Source: an uncultured Saprospiraceae bacterium
Lineage (GTDB): Bacteria > Bacteroidota > Bacteroidia > Chitinophagales > Saprospiraceae
Assembly: GCA_937924805.1 (NCBI GenBank)
Contig: CALDTZ010000019.1
Location: forward strand, 22,525-86,524
Reading direction: 5' to 3'
Length of the DNA stretch: 64,000 bases
This document shows positions 45,201-52,958 of the stretch, in pieces (the first letter of the stretch is position 1; each line of letters starts with the position of its first letter). The translations under genes and the position numbers were made by a program. The notes under the pieces were generated by a model. That model saw only the letters and a program-made list of their open reading frames with translations. It did no database searches and had not been told where the DNA came from.

Positions 45201-47199
45201 TGAAATAGATGAAGGGGTAAGTGTTTGTGATGGAGCTTTAACGAGTGAAATTTCCAACTGGCAATCAAATGTTACGAATGACGCAACCAATTCGACTGCT
45301 ATTGCAGATGCAAATACGGCTGCAAATGTTGAATATTCATCTGTCTTACTAATCGGATCTGCAGTACCTGATGGTGTTATTGCTAGCGGTGTTCATTCAG
45401 GGCTCGATGATTGTTTATCTGAAAACCAAACAACCTTTGCCTACTTGTTGTGCTTCGGTCCCGATGCCACTCAGGGAACAGCTGATGATAGTTATTTATT
45501 ATTGGGAGAACATACCTTAACCGTTGTACCTCAAGTACAAACGCCCTTAGAATCAGTGTCCACTTGTACAAATACAATTACAACAAATTGTGCAAATGAT
45601 ATGATTGGTATTGCTACAAATGCAACGGGTGGAGCATCTATTGTAAATTGGGATGCTATAAATGGAATCTATACATCACAACCCGGTGATATTGCAGGTA
45701 CAATAGAAATAGAAATATCGAATAACTTTGGCGGAACTATTTGCTTATCCAGTTATATAATTACAACTCCAGCTTGTCCAGCAAATTGTCCAAGCACAAA
45801 CGAAATAAACGAAGTAGCGAGTATTTGTGATGGAGCTTTAACTACTGAATTATCGAGTTGGCAATTAAATGTCACAAATGATGTAAGCAATGCATTGGCT
45901 ATTGCTGATGCGAATACAGCTACAAGTATACAATACTCTTCAATCTTATTGATTGGATCAGCAACTCCTGATGGGATTGTGGCTGATGGTATTCATTCTG
46001 GACTTGATGATTGTCTTACCGAAGATCAAACAACGTATGCATATTTATTGTGTTTCGGTCCGGATGCAACGCAAGGAACCACTGATGATAGTTATTTATT
46101 GATGGGTGAACATATTTTAACCGTTGTTCCAATTGTACAAACGCCAATAGAAACGGTAAATAATTGTACCAATACGATCAGTTTAAATTGTCCAAATGAT
46201 TTAATTGGTTCTGCATTTAATCCTACGGGGGGAGCAAATATTTCGAATTGGGATGCTTCGAATGGAATTTATACCGCACAATCGGGTGATCTTGCAGGTA
46301 CGATCGAAGTTGAATTATCAAATAATTTTTCCGGAACCATATGCATGTTTACGTTTACAATAGCAACACCAGCTTGTCCAGCAAACTGTCCTAGCGTAAA
46401 CGAAATAGATGAAGCATTCAGTCTTTGCGATGGAACGTTAACAACCGAAATATCCAACTGGCAATCGAATCTTACGAATGATGCCACCAATGCATCAGCA
46501 ATCGTTGATCCTAACACAAGTACAAATTTAGAATACGGCTCAATCTTAGTGATGGGATCGATGACACCTAATGGAGTTATTGGGGATGGAATTCATTCTG
46601 GAATGGATTATTGTTTGTCCGAAAATCAAATAACATATGCTTACTTACTGTGTTTTGGCCCGGATGCTACTCAAGGGACAGCCGATGATACTTATATACT
46701 TATGGGCGAACATACCTTAACAGTTATACCTCAGGTCCAAAGTCCTACAGAAACAATAAGTACTTGTACCAATACGATAACGACAAATTGTGTAAATGAT
46801 ATGGTAGGTATTGCTTCTAATCCAACAGGTGGAGCATCTATGGTAAACTGGGATGCTGTAAATGGAATTTACACTTCACAAGCGGGCGACCTAGCAGGTA
46901 CGTTAGAAATTGAAATTTCAAACAACTTTGGCGGTACGGTTTGTTTATCCACTTTTACAATAACAACTCCTGCTTGCCCAGATGATTGTCCTACGTACAA
47001 CGGTGCAACTGCATTAATAGGCATAGAGACGGGAATGGAGCATTATGAATCCGATGAATTTATAGAATCCACACAATTGATTGATGTGGGAGCAGATATT
47101 ATTTATGATTCGAAAACACTAATTGACATGCAAAATGGTTTTGAAGTAAAAGCAGACGCTACATTCGAAGCAAAAATCGATGGTTGCGGCAACAATTAG
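42286..47199 (+). CDS. Giant M43 (pappalysin-type) metalloprotease with four ~200-residue repeats
   Basis: This 1637-residue secreted protein has a signal peptide ending near QINAQ. The zinc motif HEVGHFLGLFH is at residues 255-265 and the Met-turn is NIMSYNIFVGC. A Cys-rich module up to about residue 766 (CNCFSC) parallels that of the other giant protease in this window. Four repeats of 199-200 residues follow (about 767-1565), each with CDG, SNWQSN, DGIHSGLDDC, CFGPDATQGTADD, NWDAxNGIYTSQ and ending TPACPANCP. The last ~70 residues have three short strand units (IESTQLIDVGADI, NGFEVKADATFEAKI) and end in DGCGNN. They resemble the '3-coathanger stack' tail of Bacteroidota rather than type A or B sorting domains. 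A strong hairpin follows the gene. Confidence 0.9.
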   Translation: MINFLTSNSKLFTLLFIIAFYLPTQINAQITPEKHRFVPGMCGTPKLYDKTSFKDLERVPNPYQLENEYRNGDGGSWSVTDGYGSGCVTECDVTARLPYSSCDAPEKYQLPVVFRVGSTTCGGSGIPTQSEVDDMMDATNEFYDCVGLPIELVKCTSYDLASLESGYVIAGDGSTTSESFSCPFSESSMTEIPNVLNVFIVDNTGNGTGCNGYAYLPTVSAPNVLVMSNGCYANFSNVFDCSDPSSLEIAQVFTHEVGHFLGLFHTHDTDIADDPDFTSDDCSSGDYIEDTDEDPDWSGGEIGTEGCVSILESDCTPDLSDPNCIDYMTSNTMNNIMSYNIFVGCIYELTDCQKSKMIDALKCFKNDLGCCDPNITDSDDGSLYISAGDSIFICLNESTPTITIDNLLGGPGTDDDLDSGCIAWYENINDVTPLFVGDSFTPTLPNTPGIYSYYFDDDANDFSTLACDNNKRKKVSITLLDDAGTADADNGTASPNDACESDNFNVTTTSETISVGNMVGWYFGDDMTNNASCEDDSLLVVAASTITTNTVINTNVLIQSDTDDPLKTINNLVVDCDMIAGDGTYYLHPFVAYGDAPIECSVAGTSSSVTWSNGAGGAVMSSTGPITNCTTPSNYTCTYEIIVTTTSCSSSDFQLDFRSGVNCLGISYGGPSEITSCSIGETFVFTSTAITNEVPTFDPLVDSWCISAIDSDGGSDNITYTAELVYSCEGDDALSQWNTNGYPNLKCNSIGTNCLFGSPIEIKCNCFSCPTIVETDGTNTICDQELSNEITTWQSNIASESSVVNALADANTGSSLLYSSILSSTAVPDGILANGNHSGLDDCQTEDQFSFAYIQCFGEDNMQNTGDDTYLLAGTHTLTIIPLPQVPSESVVSCTNTITLQCAADLYGSATNPIGGADIVNWDASNGIYTSQLGDASGMIDITITNNYGGFTCNETFTVSTPACPANCPSSNEIDEGVSVCDGALTSEISNWQSNVTNDATNSTAIADANTAANVEYSSVLLIGSAVPDGVIASGVHSGLDDCLSENQTTFAYLLCFGPDATQGTADDSYLLLGEHTLTVVPQVQTPLESVSTCTNTITTNCANDMIGIATNATGGASIVNWDAINGIYTSQPGDIAGTIEIEISNNFGGTICLSSYIITTPACPANCPSTNEINEVASICDGALTTELSSWQLNVTNDVSNALAIADANTATSIQYSSILLIGSATPDGIVADGIHSGLDDCLTEDQTTYAYLLCFGPDATQGTTDDSYLLMGEHILTVVPIVQTPIETVNNCTNTISLNCPNDLIGSAFNPTGGANISNWDASNGIYTAQSGDLAGTIEVELSNNFSGTICMFTFTIATPACPANCPSVNEIDEAFSLCDGTLTTEISNWQSNLTNDATNASAIVDPNTSTNLEYGSILVMGSMTPNGVIGDGIHSGMDYCLSENQITYAYLLCFGPDATQGTADDTYILMGEHTLTVIPQVQSPTETISTCTNTITTNCVNDMVGIASNPTGGASMVNWDAVNGIYTSQAGDLAGTLEIEISNNFGGTVCLSTFTITTPACPDDCPTYNGATALIGIETGMEHYESDEFIESTQLIDVGADIIYDSKTLIDMQNGFEVKADATFEAKIDGCGNN
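44584..46980 (+). repeat. Four tandem ~600-nt coding repeats inside the M43 protease gene
   Basis: Units begin at 44584 (597 nt, the most diverged), 45181, 45781 and 46381. The last three are exactly 600 nt apart and in frame. Protein identity between the last three is high (long shared phrases such as LLCFGPDATQGT and NCPSxNEI), while the DNA differs at many third positions. They therefore look like old duplications kept under selection rather than a recent copy event. Confidence 0.9.
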
Positions 47200-47212
47200 T
47201 ATGGAGTATTCT

Positions 47213-47265
47213 ATAGACTTTGATAAGACTTAAAAACTTAAGGAATAAGTCTTATCAAAGTCTAT
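47213..47265 (+). terminator. Long perfect hairpin after the M43 protease gene
   Basis: ATAGACTTTGATAAGACTTA (47213-47232) pairs perfectly with 47246-47265, giving a 20-bp stem with a 13-nt loop. The tail (TGTATTACC) is only weakly U-rich. It starts 14 nt after the stop codon and lies 43 nt before the next gene, so it probably separates the two units. Confidence 0.7.
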
Positions 47266-47308
47266 TGTATTACCAGCATAATTTTCATAATTTCACAAAA
47301 AAAAGTAC

Positions 47309-48202
47309 ATGAAAAATATCGCGGTAATAGGAGCAGGCACAATGGGAAATGGAATAGCTCATGTATTTGCTATGCACGAATTTGAAGTTTCTCTTGTTGA
47401 TATTTCGGACGAAGCATTAACAAAAGCTATTGAAAATATCAAGAAGAATCTTTGGCGGATGGTTGCTAAAGAAAAAATTTCAGAAGAAAAATCAGACTCT
47501 AGTTTAAAGAATATAACAGTAACTACAAATCTTGAAGAAGCTGTGGCCAAAGCTGATATCGTTATTGAAGCTGCTAGTGAAAATGTTGATATTAAGCTAG
47601 GTATTTTTAAAAAGATCGATGAATTTGCTAAACCATCTTGCATACTAGCAAGTAATACTTCTTCTATTTCTAGTACTCAGATTGCTGCGGTAACAAGTCG
47701 CCCTGAAAAGGTGATTGGAATGCACTTCATGAATCCTGTTCCTGTTATGAAGTTGATAGAAGTTATAAGAGGTTATAGCACATCGGATGAAACAACCGAA
47801 ATCATTATGAAAATGTCGAAAGACATAGGTAAAATCCCAGTTGAAGTTAATGATTATCCAGGGTTTGTTGCCAATCGTATTCTGATGCCGATGTTAAATG
47901 AAGCAATTATGTGTGTTTACCAAGGCGTAGCCGGAGTCAAAGAAATTGATAGTGTAATGAAGTTGGGAATGGCACATCCAATGGGACCTTTACAATTAGC
48001 TGATTTTATTGGATTGGATATATGCAAAGCGATAATGGAAGTCCTTTATGATGGGTTTGGAGAAGCAAAATATGCACCATGCCCTTTACTTACGAATATG
48101 GTAGCTGCAAAACAATTAGGTCGTAAAACAGGTGTAGGCTTTTATGATTATTCAGGAGGAGGAAAAGAGTATATTGTCGCTGAAAAATTTTCAAAGAAAT
48201 AA
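47309..48202 (+). CDS. hbd: 3-hydroxybutyryl-CoA dehydrogenase
   Basis: This 297-residue NAD(P)-dependent enzyme interconverts acetoacetyl-CoA and 3-hydroxybutyryl-CoA. The Rossmann motif IAVIGAGTMGNGIAHVFA is at the N-terminus. VIEAASENVDIKLGIFKKID and ASNTSSISSTQIA contain the catalytic-region Ser and Asn, and IGMHFMNPVPVMKLIEVI holds the active-site His. GFVANRILMPMLNEAI and DFIGLDICKAIM form the C-terminal helical domain. Length is normal for single-domain Hbd. It is 3 nt upstream of scoA, so an acetoacetate/hydroxybutyrate operon is inferred. Confidence 0.93.
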   Translation: MKNIAVIGAGTMGNGIAHVFAMHEFEVSLVDISDEALTKAIENIKKNLWRMVAKEKISEEKSDSSLKNITVTTNLEEAVAKADIVIEAASENVDIKLGIFKKIDEFAKPSCILASNTSSISSTQIAAVTSRPEKVIGMHFMNPVPVMKLIEVIRGYSTSDETTEIIMKMSKDIGKIPVEVNDYPGFVANRILMPMLNEAIMCVYQGVAGVKEIDSVMKLGMAHPMGPLQLADFIGLDICKAIMEVLYDGFGEAKYAPCPLLTNMVAAKQLGRKTGVGFYDYSGGGKEYIVAEKFSKK

Positions 48203-48205
48203 ATC

Positions 48206-48904
48206 ATGAATAAAGTTGTAAAAAATGCACAAGTAGCCATTCAGGATATTCTAGATGGTATGACGATAATGTTAGGCGGTTTTGGACTATGTGGCATACC
48301 CGAAAACTGTATTAGTGCTATGGTATTAGCGGGAATAAAAGATATAACGTGCATTTCAAATAATGCTGGTGTAGATGATTTTGGCTTAGGAAAACTTTTA
48401 CAAAAAAAGCAAATAAGGAAAATGATCTCTAGTTACGTTGGAGAAAATGATGAATTCGAAAGACAAATGTTAAGTGGTGAACTAGACGTGGATTTAGTTC
48501 CTCAGGGTTCTCTTGCTGCTCGATGCTATGCTGCAGGTGCTGGTATTCCTGCTTTCTTTACCCCTGCTGGTTTTGGAACCGAAGTAGCTGAAGGTAAAGA
48601 AGTTCGATACTTCGATGGTAAACCCCACATCTTAGAACATGCGTTTAAAGCTGATTTTGCCATTGTAAAAGCTTGGAAAGGCGATCGATATGGAAACTTG
48701 ATGTACAAAGGAACCGCTAGAAATTTCAATCCTTCAATGGCAATGGCTGGAAAAATAACGATAGCTGAAGTTGAAGAAATTGTCGAACCAGGCGTCTTGG
48801 ATCCAAATACAATTCACACACCAGGCATTTTTGTACAACGAATATTCCAAGGTGTAGATTATGAAAAGAGAATTGAACAAAAAACAACTCGACCTAAAGT
48901 ATAG
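48206..48904 (+). CDS. scoA: 3-oxoacid CoA-transferase subunit A
   Basis: This 232-residue alpha subunit of succinyl-CoA:3-ketoacid CoA-transferase activates acetoacetate with CoA from succinyl-CoA. The family signature GGFGLCGIPENCISAM is near residues 25-40 and binds CoA. SNNAGVDDFGLG and PQGSLAARCYAAGAGIPAFFTPAGFGT are further conserved blocks. The enzyme needs the B subunit, encoded 14 nt downstream. Together with hbd it forms a compact operon for using or making C4 acids. Confidence 0.95.
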   Translation: MNKVVKNAQVAIQDILDGMTIMLGGFGLCGIPENCISAMVLAGIKDITCISNNAGVDDFGLGKLLQKKQIRKMISSYVGENDEFERQMLSGELDVDLVPQGSLAARCYAAGAGIPAFFTPAGFGTEVAEGKEVRYFDGKPHILEHAFKADFAIVKAWKGDRYGNLMYKGTARNFNPSMAMAGKITIAEVEEIVEPGVLDPNTIHTPGIFVQRIFQGVDYEKRIEQKTTRPKV

Positions 48905-48918
48905 ATAAGAAGACAAAT

Positions 48919-49572
48919 ATGTTAGACAAAACAGGAATAGCTAAGAGGATCGCACAAGAATTAAGAGATGGTTGGTATGTAAATTTAGGGATTGGAATTC
49001 CTACCTTGGTTGCAAACTTCATTCAAGATGATATCAGTGTTGTTTTTCAATCGGAGAACGGTATTCTAGGTATGGGGCCATTTCCCTACGAGGGAGAAGA
49101 AGATGCTGATTTAATTAATGCAGGAAAACAAACGATAACTGCAATGCCTGGTGCTTCCATATTTGATAGCGCTACGAGCTTTGCCATGATCAGAGGTCAA
49201 CATATTCAACTTACGGTACTTGGTGCTATGGAGGTTGCTCAAAATGGAGATATCGCGAATTGGAAAATCCCAGGAAAAATGGTCAAAGGAATGGGTGGTG
49301 CAATGGATCTTGTTGCATCCGCAGATAATATAATTGTAGCTATGATGCACACTAACAAAAGAGGAGCTTCAAAATTGTTGAAACGATGTAGTCTTCCACT
49401 AACTGGTGTCCAGTGTGTAAAACGAGTCGTTACTAATTTAGCTGTATTAGATATAACAGATAAGGGTTTTAAACTTATCGAACGTGCACCTGGTGTTTCT
49501 ATTGAAGAAATTCAAGCAGCCACAGAAGGGACATTAATCATCGAAGGAGACATTCCTGAAATGAAAGTTTAG
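48919..49572 (+). CDS. scoB: 3-oxoacid CoA-transferase subunit B
   Basis: This 217-residue beta subunit carries the catalytic Glu in the [12 protein letters not shown] block, which forms the glutamyl-CoA thioester. [13 protein letters not shown] lies at the N-terminus, and [18 protein letters not shown] and [14 protein letters not shown] toward the end. Length matches the family (~215). Its stop TAG shares bases with the stop of the convergent kbl gene (4-nt overlap), so no separate terminator fits between them. Confidence 0.95.
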   Translation: MLDKTGIAKRIAQELRDGWYVNLGIGIPTLVANFIQDDISVVFQSENGILGMGPFPYEGEEDADLINAGKQTITAMPGASIFDSATSFAMIRGQHIQLTVLGAMEVAQNGDIANWKIPGKMVKGMGGAMDLVASADNIIVAMMHTNKRGASKLLKRCSLPLTGVQCVKRVVTNLAVLDITDKGFKLIERAPGVSIEEIQAATEGTLIIEGDIPEMKV

Positions 49573-50759
49573 CTTATAACACCTAATTCTTTACCTACTT
49601 TTGTAAAAGCAGCAATAGCCTTTGTTAGATTATCCATGCTATGTCCAGCAGAAATTTGAACACGAATTCTAGCCTTTTCTTTAGGTACAACAGGATAGAA
49701 AAACCCAATCACATAAATACCTTCATCGAGTAGCTTATTTGCAAAGTCTTGAGATAATTTTGCATCATATAACATAATAGGCACGATCGGATGGGTACCA
49801 GGAATTATATCAAAACCTGCTGCTGTCATTTCTTTTCTAAAAAAAGTAGCATTATTTTCTAGTTGATCTCTCAACGCAGTTGAAGATTCTAGTAATTCTA
49901 AGGCTTTCAACGAACCACCGACAATTGAAGGTGCTAATGTATTCGAAAACAGATAAGGTCTAGATTTTTGTCGAAGCATATCAACAATTTCCTTTCTAGC
50001 AGCTGTAAAACCTCCAGAAGCACCACCTAATGCTTTACCATAGGTACCTGTAATGATATCAACTCTTCCCATTGCATCACAATGCTCGTGAGTACCTCTA
50101 CCCGTTTTTCCTACAAATCCAGTCGAATGACATTCATCGACCATTACCATCGCACCATAAGCATCTGCTAAATCACAAATTTTATCAATCTGTGCAATGG
50201 TACCATCCATAGAAAACACGCCATCCGTCGCAATCATAATTCGTCGCGCTCCCTGAGCTTCTTTTAATTTCGCTTCCAAATCATCCATATCATTGGTTTT
50301 ATAGCGATATCGATCTGCTTTACAAAGTCGAATACCATCTATTATAGACGCGTGATTTAGACTATCTGAAATAATAGCATCTCCTTTTCCAAGTAAAGGT
50401 TCAAATAAACCACCATTTGCATCGAAGGCAGCAGCATATAATATACAATCTTCAGTGCCTAGAAATGCAGCGGTTTTACGTTCTAGTTCTTTGTGCAAGT
50501 CTTGAGTTCCGCAAATAAATCGAACGGATGACATTCCATAACCATGAGTATCAATTGCATCTTGTGCTGCTTTTTTGATAGCAGGATGTGATGATAAACC
50601 AAGATAATTATTTGCACAGAAATTTAGTACACTGGCACCTTTATCCGTCTGAATACTTGCAGATTGAGGGGTCACAATAATACGTTCTGATTTATATAAA
50701 CCAGCTTCTGTTAACGCTTTTAATTCATTTTGAAGTTCGGTACGTATATGGTCAAACAT
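49569..50759 (-). CDS. kbl: Glycine C-acetyltransferase (2-amino-3-ketobutyrate CoA ligase)
   Basis: This 396-residue PLP enzyme of the alpha-oxoamine synthase family splits 2-amino-3-ketobutyrate with CoA into glycine and acetyl-Co[27 protein letters not shown] and [10 protein letters not shown] (Asp and His contacting PLP) are present. The Schiff-base Lys is in [13 protein letters not shown]. Length and N-terminus match E. coli Kbl (398). It is 13 nt downstream of the threonine dehydrogenase gene, so both steps of threonine degradation are co-expressed. Confidence 0.96.
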   Translation of the reverse strand: MFDHIRTELQNELKALTEAGLYKSERIIVTPQSASIQTDKGASVLNFCANNYLGLSSHPAIKKAAQDAIDTHGYGMSSVRFICGTQDLHKELERKTAAFLGTEDCILYAAAFDANGGLFEPLLGKGDAIISDSLNHASIIDGIRLCKADRYRYKTNDMDDLEAKLKEAQGARRIMIATDGVFSMDGTIAQIDKICDLADAYGAMVMVDECHSTGFVGKTGRGTHEHCDAMGRVDIITGTYGKALGGASGGFTAARKEIVDMLRQKSRPYLFSNTLAPSIVGGSLKALELLESSTALRDQLENNATFFRKEMTAAGFDIIPGTHPIVPIMLYDAKLSQDFANKLLDEGIYVIGFFYPVVPKEKARIRVQISAGHSMDNLTKAIAAFTKVGKELGVIS

Positions 50760-50772
50760 GTATTCGTATTTA

Positions 50773-51702
50773 TTATTTTGATAAATTATCTAACATCACA
50801 TTTACAATGTCTTTGACACCATATTTATGATTCCAATTCCAATCTTTTCTTGCTTCTGAATCATCAATACTTTGACTCCATCCATCCGCGATTTGTTGTC
50901 TTTGGTCCGGTTTGTAACTCATCACAAAAGAAGGCATTCTTTCTTTTATCAATGCTGTTAGTTCATCCGGGGTAAAACTAACCGCAGCTAAATTATAGCT
51001 AGTTCTAATTTTTACATTTTCTGCTGGCGCTTCCATTAATTCTAAGGTTCCTCGGATTGCGTCATCAATATACATCATCGGAAGTCGTGTGTCTTTACCT
51101 AAAAAACATTCATACGCTCCTTTTTCAACGGCGTCATAAAATATCTCGACAGCATAATCGGTAGTTCCTCCTTGAGGTTTGTTTTTCCATCCAATAATTC
51201 CGGGGTAGCGGATCGACCGTACATCCACACCATAATTTTTATGGTAGTAATTACACCATAATTCTCCCGTAATTTTACTCATCCCATATACCGTCTCTGG
51301 CGAAAAATCTGTGAATTGATTGGTCTGTTTTTTTGGCGTGTTAGGGCCATGAACTGCAATCGTACTTGGAAAGAAGATCTTTTTTATAAGTCCTTCTTTT
51401 GCAAGGTTTAAGACATGCAATGTGGCATTCAGGTTAACATTCCAGGTTTTTTTAGGATTCCATTCACCATGAGCCGAAAGAATCGCTGCTAAATGATAAA
51501 TCTGGGTAATTTTATGATCTGTTACAATTTCAATAAGTCTTTGCTTATTCAATATATCTAACATCACAAAATAAGGGTCATCATTGGTGTTTTCTTTTAT
51601 ATCAGAAGCCAAGACATTATCTTCCCCATACTTATCTCGTAATGCATCGACTAATTCTAAACCAATTTGACCAGAAGATCCAGTTACTAAAATCTTTTCC
51701 AT
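50773..51702 (-). CDS. L-threonine 3-dehydrogenase, SDR (epimerase-like) type
   Basis: This 309-residue extended SDR oxidises L-threonine to 2-amino-3-ketobutyrate with NAD+. The N-terminal [16 protein letters not shown] carries GxxGxx[17 protein letters not shown] and [11 protein letters not shown] follow, and the catalytic YxxxK is in [31 protein letters not shown] is characteristic of this TDH subfamily, known from Flavobacterium and other Bacteroidota and different from the zinc-type Tdh of E. coli. The tight link to kbl supports the assignment. Confidence 0.92.
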   Translation of the reverse strand: MEKILVTGSSGQIGLELVDALRDKYGEDNVLASDIKENTNDDPYFVMLDILNKQRLIEIVTDHKITQIYHLAAILSAHGEWNPKKTWNVNLNATLHVLNLAKEGLIKKIFFPSTIAVHGPNTPKKQTNQFTDFSPETVYGMSKITGELWCNYYHKNYGVDVRSIRYPGIIGWKNKPQGGTTDYAVEIFYDAVEKGAYECFLGKDTRLPMMYIDDAIRGTLELMEAPAENVKIRTSYNLAAVSFTPDELTALIKERMPSFVMSYKPDQRQQIADGWSQSIDDSEARKDWNWNHKYGVKDIVNVMLDNLSK

Positions 51703-51744
51703 GCGATGAGGTATTTGATTTACAAATTTAGTTTATTAAATAGA

Positions 51745-52512
51745 TTATACATGAGATTTTTTTTCTTTCGCCTTATTCCATAAATCATCCATTTCCTCTA
51801 AAGACATTTCATCTAAAGATTTGGGTGCATTTGCTTCAATAAATTCAAACCTTCGCTTAAATTTTGCATTTATCTTTTCAAGTGCCGTTTCTGGATCAAC
51901 TTTTAAAAATCGTCCGTAATTTATCATTGAAAAAAGAACATCCCCAAATTCTTCTTCTATTTTCAATTGATCCCCAATTAACTCTGCTTCCTTTAATTCT
52001 CCAATTTCTTCCTCAACTTTCTCCCAGACATCTTTGATATTATCCCACTCGAAACCAACTTGTGCCGTTTTCTCTTGCATTCTTGCAGCTTTTATCATGG
52101 CTGGCAAACTCAAGGGAACACCCGATAAAACACTTTTTTTGCCCTCTTTAAGTTTTAACTGCTCCCAATTTTTTTTAACATCCTCCTGATTTTCAACCGT
52201 TACATCACCATAGATATGAGGATGGCGATTAATCAGCTTTTCACAAACTCCATTAAGTGCGTCTGCAATCGTAAAGGCATTTTGCTCTTCAGCAATTTTT
52301 GCATAAAAAACCATATGTAATAATAAGTCTCCTAGCTCTTCCTTGACTTCTGTCATATCCTTTTTTAGAATTGCATCGCACAACTCGTACGTTTCTTCAA
52401 TTGTCAGATTGCGAAGCGACTCCATGGTTTGCTCTCGATCCCAAGGACACTTTTCTCTTAAGTCATCCATTATGTCCAATAGACGCTGAAATGCAATAGT
52501 TTTTTCACTCAT
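51745..52512 (-). CDS. mazG: Nucleoside triphosphate pyrophosphohydrolase MazG
   Basis: This 255-residue house-cleaning enzyme hydrolyses NTPs to NMP and pyrophosphate. Two MazG-like helical domains are visible. The first has CPWDREQTMESLRNLTIEETYEL and EVKEELGDLLLHMVFYAKIAE, whose Glu/Asp residues bind Mg2+. The second has KVEEEIGELKEAE and KIEEEFGDVLFSMINYGRFL. The length agrees with E. coli MazG (263). It is transcribed divergently from the small Cys4 protein gene, with only 39 nt between starts. Confidence 0.94.
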   Translation of the reverse strand: MSEKTIAFQRLLDIMDDLREKCPWDREQTMESLRNLTIEETYELCDAILKKDMTEVKEELGDLLLHMVFYAKIAEEQNAFTIADALNGVCEKLINRHPHIYGDVTVENQEDVKKNWEQLKLKEGKKSVLSGVPLSLPAMIKAARMQEKTAQVGFEWDNIKDVWEKVEEEIGELKEAELIGDQLKIEEEFGDVLFSMINYGRFLKVDPETALEKINAKFKRRFEFIEANAPKSLDEMSLEEMDDLWNKAKEKKSHV

Positions 52513-52530
52513 ATTTAAACACCTTTTAAC

Positions 52531-52538
52531 TACCTTTG
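52531..52538 (+). promoter_or_regulatory. Promoter -7 element for the small Cys4 membrane protein
   Basis: TACCTTTG is an exact TAnnTTTG match. It ends 13 nt before the first ATG (52552) and 25 nt before the second (52564). The short mazG-divergent region must hold promoters for both genes. Confidence 0.5.
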
Positions 52539-52551
52539 TTATATCATGTAA

Positions 52552-52776
52552 ATGTATAATAATATGAATTCTTTTCTTACCACTTTAGCAGCCGTATTTA
52601 TAGTTTTTATTGTATCCTTTGTTTTGATAAACATTCGCTACATCGTAACGGGCAATGAATTTAGAGGGACTTGTGCGTCAAACAACCCGATGATAAAGAA
52701 TAATCTTGGTGAATGTAATGTCTGTGGTAAAACACCTGAAGAAGAATGTCAGATGCCGGAAGTAGGAAAAGCTTAA
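52552..52776 (+). CDS. Small membrane protein with four-Cys tail (NqrM-like architecture)
   Basis: This protein has up to 74 residues, with one transmembrane helix (about residues 8-30) followed by a short soluble tail. The four cysteines sit in GTCASNN, GECNVCGK and EEECQMPE. One helix, a basic/polar hinge, then C-x13-C-x2-C-x7-C recalls NqrM, the small iron-delivery factor for the Na+-translocating NADH:quinone reductase, whose tail also has four Cys. The spacing differs, so this is only a likeness. ATG 52564 (12 nt in) is an equally good start because the promoter element leaves a very short leader before 52552. Confidence 0.7.
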   Translation: MYNNMNSFLTTLAAVFIVFIVSFVLINIRYIVTGNEFRGTCASNNPMIKNNLGECNVCGKTPEEECQMPEVGKA

Positions 52777-52853
52777 ATTAGTTTGGAACTTTTAAGCAAA
52801 TTAATGCTTATCACAAGTCCAAATGTGATTCCGAGTATCGTTAGTATTAGCAT
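52773..52853 (-). CDS. Possible 26-aa hydrophobic microprotein
   Basis: The frame encodes MLILTILGITFGLVISIN plus a short LLKSSKLI tail: one transmembrane helix with a cationic end. Its stop TAA shares the TTAA with the stop of the convergent Cys4 protein gene. An in-frame stop lies four codons before the ATG, so it cannot be longer. There is no homology support or promoter match, and short hydrophobic frames arise by chance in AT-rich DNA. Confidence 0.22.
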   Translation of the reverse strand: MLILTILGITFGLVISINLLKSSKLI

Positions 52854-52958
52854 GTCAGTATTGGTTCAGTTAAGTATAACAGTAGCAAATATGTCATTTT
52901 AAGCACTTAAAGTGAATTTATTTCCAGCTTTTAACAAATAAAGTTTATAACAATATAT

